Assembly: GCA_023053575.1 (NCBI GenBank)
Contig: JAKZAP010000022.1
Coordinates: 731,001-795,000, forward strand
DNA from: Branchinecta lynchi
Lineage: Eukaryota > Arthropoda > Branchiopoda > Anostraca > Branchinectidae
Direction of reading: 5' to 3'
DNA: 64,000 bases
In this document: one piece after another, positions 58,094-64,000 of the stretch
How positions within the stretch are numbered: position 1 is the first letter of the stretch
How the letters are laid out: every line of letters starts with the position of its first letter
The notes under the pieces: generated by a model
Seen by the model: the letters and a program-made list of their open reading frames with translations, nothing else
Databases searched by the model: none
Told to the model about the DNA's origin: nothing
Position numbers and translations under genes: made by a program

Positions 58094-59065
58094 TTATTTC
58101 ATAATAAATTTTGAAAGTTCTTTTTCATAAAACCCTCCTTGAAGTAATTCCCCACTTTTGTCAGATATTTCATAAGTAATGGGAATGGTAGGTCTGATGG
58201 TTGCTATCTGAAATACTTCATCCGTATAATTAGGTAAATATCCTTTATCGAAAATACTTTTTTCTTTTTTAATTCTGACTAAATCCCCTACTTTGACGTT
58301 TCCTGTGATTTTGTAGTCATCTACTGGAGGAAACAGAGCACTAAAAACCTTTTTCTGATTAACCTTTTTACTAGCATCAACTGGTTTCATTTGTATTGAA
58401 CGGTGGTACGAGTTATTATAATTACTCGCAAATAAAGGTAAAATATCAATCCAATTAGTAGTGTTATTGTGAGTGAAATATTTCCATAACTTTTCTTTTA
58501 GCGTTCTGTTGAATCGTTCTACGATTTGCGCTTTCAATTCGCTTTCAGATGCAAACCAGTGTATGCCGTTATTTTTCAAAAAAGTTTGAACATTTCTCAT
58601 CACAAATTCTTTACCTTTATCAGTTTGTAGTTTCTTAGGAATTCTTTCTTTAAATATAACACTGAATGCTTTTATTATTTCAGCACCAGTTTTGTCTTTC
58701 AGAGGGATACACCAAGCATATTTACTAAATTAATCAATAACAGTTAAAATGTAATTTGTTTTATTATTTTCTTTTTTATATTTCTGCATGTCAACTAAAT
58801 CAGCTTGCCATTGCTCATCAACATAGTGAACATACACTCGCCTCCTTTCAAAGTTATGATAGGAAGGCTTGTGTAACGTATACACATTCTCATTTTGCAA
58901 CACATTTTTTATTTTATCCTTGGAAACCTTAACACCATTTTCTTTTAATTTTCTGTAAATATCATCCACACCTGAATAATTAGAATAATACGTCTTTAAA
59001 ATATCTGTTTCTGCGTTGAGGTTTTTTTTAAAAAGCGATTTTTCCTCGATCCGCAAATAACACAA
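58094..59065 (-). pseudogene. Retroviral-type DDE integrase with internal stop
   Basis: Catalyses element insertion in Polintons. In order: an N-terminal helical part (YYSNYSGVDDIYRKLKENGV), YTLHKP, the core with the first Asp (QWQADLVDM), a TAA stop at 58730-58732 where the family has a codon, the second Asp (LQTDKGKEF), the Glu (AQIVERFNRTLK), and a C-terminal SH3-like part (VGDLVRIKKEKSIFDKGY). All three acidic residues are present, so the nonsense codon is the only visible core lesion. The frame has no ATG before the conserved N-terminus. It overlaps the zinc-ribbon frame upstream in the -1 register at a slippery heptamer (59026-59032). Confidence 0.88.
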
Positions 59066-59163
59066 TTCCCTTTCAGCATTGGAACATTATTTTTTTGTGA
59101 CACTGCCTTAAACATTGATTCAGTGTCAGTGCTCTTTTTACATTTCATACAATAAATCTCCAT
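58996..59163 (-). CDS. Small zinc-ribbon protein, or N-terminal part of an integrase fusion
   Basis: 55 residues from the ATG at 59163 (TAATAAATGG) to TAA at 58996. Two CxxC pairs (C5/C8 and C34/C37), spaced 25 residues apart, form a four-cysteine zinc ribbon like DUF5679-type proteins. Its last third overlaps the start of the integrase frame. It may be a separate protein, or the leading part of a zinc ribbon-integrase product made by -1 frameshifting at TTTAAAA (59026-59032), or a frame cut by a homopolymer change. Confidence 0.7.
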   Translation of the reverse strand: MEIYCMKCKKSTDTESMFKAVSQKNNVPMLKGNCVICGSRKNRFLKKTSTQKQIF

Positions 59164-59180
59164 TTATTAGAAAACAATTT

Positions 59181-59525
59181 TTATAAACGAAAAGCTACCA
59201 ACTTCATTTTGCGCTTAATGTAGGAAATACAGTGAAGTCCACAGTTTAATTCATCTATATTTTGAACAGCAAGATTTTCATAAGCTATTTTTTTCTTTGA
59301 AGTTCTTAGATATTTAATTATTTCTTTTCCTGGGGGAATACCGAAAGAATCAAAAAATTCTACATGGGGGTATTCAGGTAGATTACAATACGCAACCCAG
59401 TGAGTTCCAGGCATTCCGAGTTTATCATAATTAATGACACCGCATTCTATACTATTTATATGTTTGGGTAGCGTATCTATAGAGAACACACCTCTAAACT
59501 GTGGTATATCCCCTAATGCATCCAA
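59181..59525 (-). CDS. Adenain-like cysteine protease
   Basis: Maturation protease of the virion (C5/Ulp1-like fold). From the first ATG (59525) the expected catalytic residues appear in order: His42 in GTHWVAY, Asp59 in FFDSFG, the oxyanion Gln88, and Cys95 in NCGLHC. The conserved N-terminal GPLTNFDI segment of the family lies upstream of this ATG, so the true coding region begins earlier, around 59555-59588, where no ATG exists. There it overlaps the AT-hook protein gene in the -1 frame at A AAA AAC (59582-59588). Starting at 59525 would lose part of the fold. The stop is at 59181. Confidence 0.85.
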   Translation of the reverse strand: MDALGDIPQFRGVFSIDTLPKHINSIECGVINYDKLGMPGTHWVAYCNLPEYPHVEFFDSFGIPPGKEIIKYLRTSKKKIAYENLAVQNIDELNCGLHCISYIKRKMKLVAFRL

Positions 59526-59548
59526 AATATCAAAATTGGTTAGAGGTC

Positions 59549-60199
59549 CTACTTTACTTTTGCTTCTTTTTTGATGTCCCCGTTTTTTGACTTCCTAGGC
59601 CTTCCACGTACCCCATTACCCACAACTTTTTGTGTTCCAGGGAGCGTAAGCAATACACCTATGTTGACATCATCGTATTTTTCCTTCCTAGGCCTTCCAC
59701 GTACCCCAGTACCCACAACTTTTTGTGTTCCAGGAAGTTTAAGCGCTCCACCTATGTTGACATCATCGGTTTCCTTCCCACGTAACCCATTACCCACAAC
59801 TTTTTGTGTTCCAGGAAGTTTTAGCGCTCCACCTGTGTTGGTCATTTTATCCATAATTTTCTTACCAGCGAATGTACCCAAAGCAGCAGCACCACTTGTT
59901 AAAGCTGCCTTACCAAGGGTAATTGCTAGCGGTATTAAAAATGGAAGTAATCCACCCTTTTGAATCGCTTCTTTCGTCTGTTTGTATGATACATCAATAT
60001 CACAGCCCTTATTATTCATTTTACATGTTTCAATTTTATCAATTTGTCGTTTACTTAAAAGTAACTTAACTGGTTCTCGTTCATTTTGTCTACTATGACT
60101 AAGACGTATCTGGCATTTTTGTTTAGCACCAAAGCATTTCTTCAGCTTTCCTTTCTGAAGCTTTGACAAATAAACTATATACTCCATTGTTTCAACCAT
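59549..60199 (-). CDS. Membrane-active core protein with three C-terminal repeats and AT-hooks
   Basis: 216 residues. The N-terminal half has two diverged LSKxQ-type segments (IVYLSKLQKGKLKK, LLLSKRQIDKIE), common in a Polinton/adintovirus virion protein. Residues 82-113 are a hydrophobic, glycine/alanine-rich segment (GGLLPFLIPLAITLG) as in pVI-like membrane-lytic proteins. Residues 123-209 are three repeats of about 29 residues around LPGTQKVVGNG. Repeats two and three end in RGRPRK (167-172, 198-203), an AT-hook core that binds AT-rich DNA; repeat one has RGKETD instead. ATG at 60199 in TAATAAATGG; TAG stop at 59549. Confidence 0.75.
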   Translation of the reverse strand: MVETMEYIVYLSKLQKGKLKKCFGAKQKCQIRLSHSRQNEREPVKLLLSKRQIDKIETCKMNNKGCDIDVSYKQTKEAIQKGGLLPFLIPLAITLGKAALTSGAAALGTFAGKKIMDKMTNTGGALKLPGTQKVVGNGLRGKETDDVNIGGALKLPGTQKVVGTGVRGRPRKEKYDDVNIGVLLTLPGTQKVVGNGVRGRPRKSKNGDIKKEAKVK

Positions 60200-60229
60200 T
60201 TATTAGGGAATTAATTTATCTTATAAAAT

Positions 60230-60853
60230 TTATTTACCAGCCATCATTTTTTCTATTCTGGTAACGAATGGTTTGTCAACATGTTTTAGCTCTAGCTCTA
60301 GAAGCCTTTTTAAAATATTTACTACTGCTCTTTCAATATTATCGATACGAGTTTTTTGACCAGCAATCTTTCCTTCAATTATACCGTTATGGGTGTGTTG
60401 CCCAAGAAGCTTTTTGTCATAATCTAAAAGATTCGTAGTTAACGTTGCTAAATTAACAGCATCATTTTTGTTTCTAGGGTTTTGAACATTTGTTATCAAC
60501 TTGTTTTCAGCGTTAATCTCTTTATCATTAACTCGAACTATTTCTTTTACAAATAACCCTTTATCTTTAATCCTTACCAATAAATTATCAGGAGAATCAT
60601 GTACCGCAGTTAATCTGTTGATATCTTCGCTAAAATACTGATTTGCCCCCACTTGTTGTGCGGTAATTTCTTCTTTAAATTGATTCAAAATAATAGTCAT
60701 AGATCTGAAACTAATAGCGTCCTGGTCAGCTTTCGCATCCCCTAACATAATAATTCTCTTATCTTGTAGGTTAATATTACCGTTGTCATCAGTAACTCTC
60801 TTTTCATTCGATTCGTTACTAACCTTTTTTCCAACACTACCAAATTTATTCAT
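60230..60853 (-). CDS. Fibre-like protein with tail-fibre-type repeats
   Basis: 207 residues. Two segments, NLQDKRIIMLGDAKADQDAI (28-47) and NKLITNVQNPRNKNDAVNLA (117-136), follow the N-x-KI-N-L-x-x-P-x-x-x-x-DAV pattern found at the base of phage tail fibres and in fibre-like proteins of Polinton relatives. Helical heptad regions lie between and after them (IERAVVNILKRLLELELKH). It probably forms a trimeric stalk at the virion vertex. ATG at 60853 in AATAAATG; the ATPase stop is 17 bp upstream. Frame intact. Role inferred from motif only. Confidence 0.6.
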   Translation of the reverse strand: MNKFGSVGKKVSNESNEKRVTDDNGNINLQDKRIIMLGDAKADQDAISFRSMTIILNQFKEEITAQQVGANQYFSEDINRLTAVHDSPDNLLVRIKDKGLFVKEIVRVNDKEINAENKLITNVQNPRNKNDAVNLATLTTNLLDYDKKLLGQHTHNGIIEGKIAGQKTRIDNIERAVVNILKRLLELELKHVDKPFVTRIEKMMAGK

Positions 60854-60869
60854 TTATTATAGAAATAAA

Positions 60870-61547
60870 TTATCCGGTAAATTTTTCAAAGTTTTTCCTG
60901 TACTTCAGGGTTTTATCTTTTGTTTTTAAATCTATGAAGAAAAAACCGTAGCCCTTGGTTGCAGTCTCGAATTGTTTGAGAAATTGTTCATTGTCTATAC
61001 TGGATACATGGCTTTGTCTTATTAATTTTACTTCTTTTGGATTAGAACACTGAAAGAATGCAAAATAATTGCACTGGAGCCTTACCACCTTTGGCGTTTT
61101 ATGATAGCTTTGAAACAAGTAAATAATTGAGGCATTTTTCTTTCTTCCTCGTATGAATAAGTCTTCTATTTTCTTCTGGTCTTTTTCAGTGACAAAATCG
61201 TCAAAGATAATCAAGTTTTGGTACTCAGGGTCTAAGTCGTCAACATCGACAATATCATCAAGATTGTTACTTACTGTTAAGACTTTCGATTTGCATTGTG
61301 ACTCCAAAGTGGTTAAATTGGTTATAAGGTCTTGATATTTATCTTCTTCAAGATCTTTAGCATACAAGTATATTCGGTTGAAACAAAGATATTCATAAAT
61401 TAAATTCAAAAGAAGGTTAGTTTTCCCTGTTCCAGAACTACCACAAATTAAGAGTCTAAATGGCCACTGAGGTGCAAGGTCGTGCTTATTCTGATAAGTG
61501 TTCTTTTCACTAAAGTCATAGACTTTGATTGGAGCCTTTTCATTCAT
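60870..61547 (-). CDS. DNA-packaging ATPase (FtsK/HerA-type)
   Basis: 225 residues. Walker A GSSGTGKT at 36-43, following the QWPFRLLICG strand; Walker B LIIFDD at 112-117; further on a QSYHKTP segment near the sensor position and RKNFEKFTG at the end. This is the A32/FtsK-HerA packaging ATPase of Polintons and related viruses, which drives DNA into the preformed capsid. Start at 61547 in AATAAATG; a second in-frame ATG follows two codons later. Frame intact. The iteron array lies directly upstream. Confidence 0.9.
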   Translation of the reverse strand: MNEKAPIKVYDFSEKNTYQNKHDLAPQWPFRLLICGSSGTGKTNLLLNLIYEYLCFNRIYLYAKDLEEDKYQDLITNLTTLESQCKSKVLTVSNNLDDIVDVDDLDPEYQNLIIFDDFVTEKDQKKIEDLFIRGRKKNASIIYLFQSYHKTPKVVRLQCNYFAFFQCSNPKEVKLIRQSHVSSIDNEQFLKQFETATKGYGFFFIDLKTKDKTLKYRKNFEKFTG

Positions 61548-61579
61548 TTATTTAGGAAGAATTTTTCATTATAAGATTT

Positions 61580-61858
61580 ACTTGAGTATTTTAAGTATAT
61601 ACTTGAAGTTTTGAAGTAGGTACTTGATTTTTTTAATTAGGTACTTGAATTTTTTTAAGTAGGTACTTGAAGTTTTTAAGTAGGTACTTGAATTTTTTAA
61701 GTAGGTACTTGAAGTTTTTAAGTAGGTACTTGAATTTTTTAAGTAGGTACTTGATTTTTTTAAGTAGGTACTTGAATTTTTGAAGTAGGTACTTGAATTT
61801 TTGAAGTAGGTACTTGAATTTTTTAAGTAGGTACTTGAATTTATTAAGTAGGTTTATA
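61580..61858. repeat. 21-22 bp iteron array between polB and the ATPase gene
   Basis: Eleven near-identical units containing AAGTAGGTACTTGA plus T-rich spacers, with degraded units at both ends. Each unit has AAGTA-GG-TACTT, a 5-bp inverted stem with a two-base centre. The polB stop codon lies in the first unit. It could serve as a replication or packaging signal, a promoter/enhancer for the ATPase-led genes, or a polB 3' end. Confidence 0.9.
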
Positions 61859-64000
61859 ACCTAAAGGTAAAGTGTGTATTTTATCGCTTGTTACTATCCT
61901 TTTATCATCCTTAGGATCTAACGCTTTTTTATTCTGTTCTTCTAGAAACATATTGTGCTTGTATGATATTAAGTTATACTGGGTTATAGAAAGGTTTTCC
62001 GTTTTACCAAACAGTACATCCTTATAGTTTTGAATCGTAATTTTATCTTTAACTATATTGGTTTTTATTCCTTTCAGTTTCTTGCTAGCTTTTGAAGGGT
62101 CTTGGTTGTCCTTTAAAGAAGCATATACTTTTGATCGTAATCCAACAAACTCTGTCATAACCTGTCCACCTAATTCATCTTTCATCATTCCTATCACTTT
62201 CTTATTTAACTTAGGAAACCTATATGGATTATCTTTCGCATAATCAGATGTATCGAACCTCTCATTCAAATCCTGTTCGATATCTTGATAAAAATCTTCA
62301 GTTCTAATATCATATATGAAAGAATCAGTGTCCATATAACACAAATCAATTTTATCTCCATATTTAGGCTTCATATAATCATAATGGAATTCATACATCA
62401 ATAACTTGGATAGTTCCAATACAGCAAAGCCGATATACATTGGTTTGTCTAATTTTATCTTTTCCTTTGACATTCTTGCTACTGAAAAGTTTTCACTGAA
62501 TATTATTTCAGATTTAAAGTTGGGTTTCTTTATTATTTTTTCTCTTGTTGCATCATCCGTTATTATTTCCATATCCGCTCGCTTCCTTACGTTTTCTATA
62601 GTTTTTCCAAAGCAAGCATTATTCATAAGCTTAAAGAAATCCTTCTCAAAATCATTTGTACCTTTAGTTCTAAGTGCTGTGTTGTGGTCTATATATCCTT
62701 TTAAGTAAGCACTTTCAGTGAATCCTAGTATTCTGTGTACTCTTTTCAATATCAAGCCTTTTTGTAAATAAAATTCTAGGTTCCTGTGGTGAACTACATA
62801 GTTGGTTTTATCTAATACTGTGGTACATAGCTTACCGTTAAAGTGTTCGGGTGCTAATGGTAAATCCTTGTGTAATTCGAGTAGTTCTTTTGGATATTCT
62901 AAATCTACCTCATATATAGCACCCACATCTTGTCTCACCGACTTAATCGTAATCACCGAATTGATATGACTTTTCAGATGGTTGTAATACTCGATTGATT
63001 CGTATTCATTCCTTTCTTTCAAATCATCCGGTATGGAAATGAATTGGAAATCATTCGCTGGTAAATTCTGCGACATTGCCCACCCATATAAATTATTTTT
63101 ATCTAAATACACTAAATAATTAGATGGCTTATTCTTATTATAATCACTTGTATATTTATTATTTGCTTTTGCGTATCTTTTTATACATTGGGATACACCA
63201 CCTCTTATTCCTTTTTCTATAAAGGTATACATGTCTTCCTTTGAGAATAACGGCAAGTATACTTTCGAATGCTTTAGGAAAGCATCCCATGTTAGTCCTG
63301 GAGCTGAGAAGTAATGAAGTGGATCCAGATCATAATTATGTATACACACATTTCTGAAATTCTCTACAACATCCGACAATATTAAAACATCACTTTTTAG
63401 GTATAATTTAGTATAATCAAGTAATGTTTCACAGTTAAATTGCTTCCATATAGATAACGCTCTTTTATAATCACTTTTGTCAATACCTTTCCCCGTCAAC
63501 CTAGAATAAAAGCTTTCTATTGGTGGTAACTTTGTACATTTCATTTTATCGAAACTATCTACGAATTCATAGGGATATACCCCTTTTTTAATTATTTCTT
63601 TGAATTCATCGCCATTTTTGAAGCTGTTAGATGTGAATTTGAAATTCTGTCTTAGATGATTACAAGGTACTTTGCAATCACATTTTGCTAAATTTGCTGA
63701 TAGTTTGTCTAAAGATGAAGCCATAAATCTAATTGAATCTATAAACCGCATCTCATATTTTATTTTCGTATCCGCTTTTGTAATACTTATTGATTTCGAG
63801 AATGAGATGAAACTTTCTGCACTTTCAAAAATTCCGTTATCAGGTATCAATTCTCTAACAAATAAATGAGAGTCATATTTTTACCTGATTGTATTCTTCG
63901 TTATAAGACTCAAAGTCTGCTATTATGCAATAAGGTACTTTCATTTGTTTTGCAATATTTTTATATTGTATACTTGAACCTTCAGGAGGCATTATAATAT
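61844..64000 (-). pseudogene. Protein-primed family B DNA polymerase, damaged and running off the window
   Basis: Replicates the element by protein priming. At the window edge the exonuclease I motif is present (YCIIADFES, about 63903-63929), then the frame stops at a TGA near 63872-63874. It resumes in another frame with YDSHLFVREL, the end of Exo II, so the stretch that in relatives joins them, with its cysteine/histidine zinc site, is missing. Downstream all is intact for 668 codons: Exo III (YTKLYLKSD), polA motif (YLDKNNLYG), polB motif (KLMNNACFGKTIEN) and polC motif (YMDTDS). The deletion plus frame change would disable proofreading and probably the protein. Stop at 61844. Confidence 0.9.

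Larger units (their letters stand above)
54177..64000 (-). mobile_element. Polinton/Maverick (adintovirus-like) element, left end and most genes
   Basis: More than 9.8 kb, markedly AT-rich against its surroundings, all genes on the minus strand with gaps of 4-40 bp. It combines the defining set: protein-primed family B DNA polymerase, retroviral-type DDE integrase, adenain-like cysteine protease, FtsK/HerA-like packaging ATPase, double-jelly-roll capsid protein and a penton-like protein. Such elements are integrated DNA viruses of animals. The left edge is set by comparison with family B (54177). The right end, terminal inverted repeat and polymerase N-terminus lie outside. At least four lesions make this copy unlikely to be autonomous. 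Confidence 0.93.

Noticed and set aside
57931..58732. Stop-codon reassignment (TAA as sense) in the viral element
   Set aside because: TAA is the normal terminator of several intact genes of the same element, so the internal TAAs are lesions.
61580..61858. CRISPR or telomere-like array
   Set aside because: Units are contiguous with only T-rich variation and no spacers; they sit inside a viral element between two genes.

Overview
The window is nuclear DNA of an invertebrate metazoan. The evidence is spliced astacin-type metalloprotease genes with GT..AG introns of 3-8 kb, introns filled with LINE remnants, MITEs, foldback elements and satellite-like dispersed repeats, and an AT-rich Polinton/Maverick (adintovirus-like) element at the right end. 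I cannot name the species.

Host genes: a complete astacin gene lies on the + strand in six exons (1956-2016, about 5490-5726, 9092-9221, 15795-15964, 19029-19162, 23208-23288). A tandem paralogue with the same exon lengths and intron phases starts at 30767. Only its first three exons are present (30767-30827, about 37983-38144, 46443-46572); the zinc-site exons are not seen before the window ends.

Repeats fill the rest. Families A (about 10 copies), B (about 7 copies) and C (one copy) are built of roughly 140-150 bp tandem monomers. They share a plan: terminal palindrome, a (GTCC/GTCT)n microsatellite in A and B, a GATGAAACTTGG-type core, then monomers. Around them are four LINE reverse-transcriptase remnants, a tRNA-Thr-derived SINE, and TE families whose target-site duplications can be read directly: TA MITEs, a TTAA MITE, hAT-like elements with 8-bp duplications, Mutator-like foldbacks with 9-bp duplications, and foldbacks with 13-14 bp duplications. 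A 4.83-kb hAT-like element (41266-46094) sits inside a TA MITE and carries a 2.9-kb minisatellite of 24-bp units organised into a 145-bp higher-order repeat.

54177 to the end: a Polinton/adintovirus-like element, all genes on the minus strand, inserted into a family B repeat. In transcription order it holds protein-primed DNA polymerase B (running off the window and damaged), a 21-bp iteron array, packaging ATPase, fibre-like protein, a membrane-active protein with AT-hooks, adenain-like protease, zinc ribbon, DDE integrase, a coiled-coil protein (broken), a penton-like protein, a small virion-core-like protein, the double-jelly-roll major capsid protein and a small last ORF. Every ATG-initiated gene starts in a TAAATG context. 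The two enzyme ORFs without a usable ATG (protease, integrase) each overlap an upstream ORF in the -1 frame at a canonical slippery heptamer. Two nonsense codons, one homopolymer frameshift and an internal polB deletion indicate a decaying copy.
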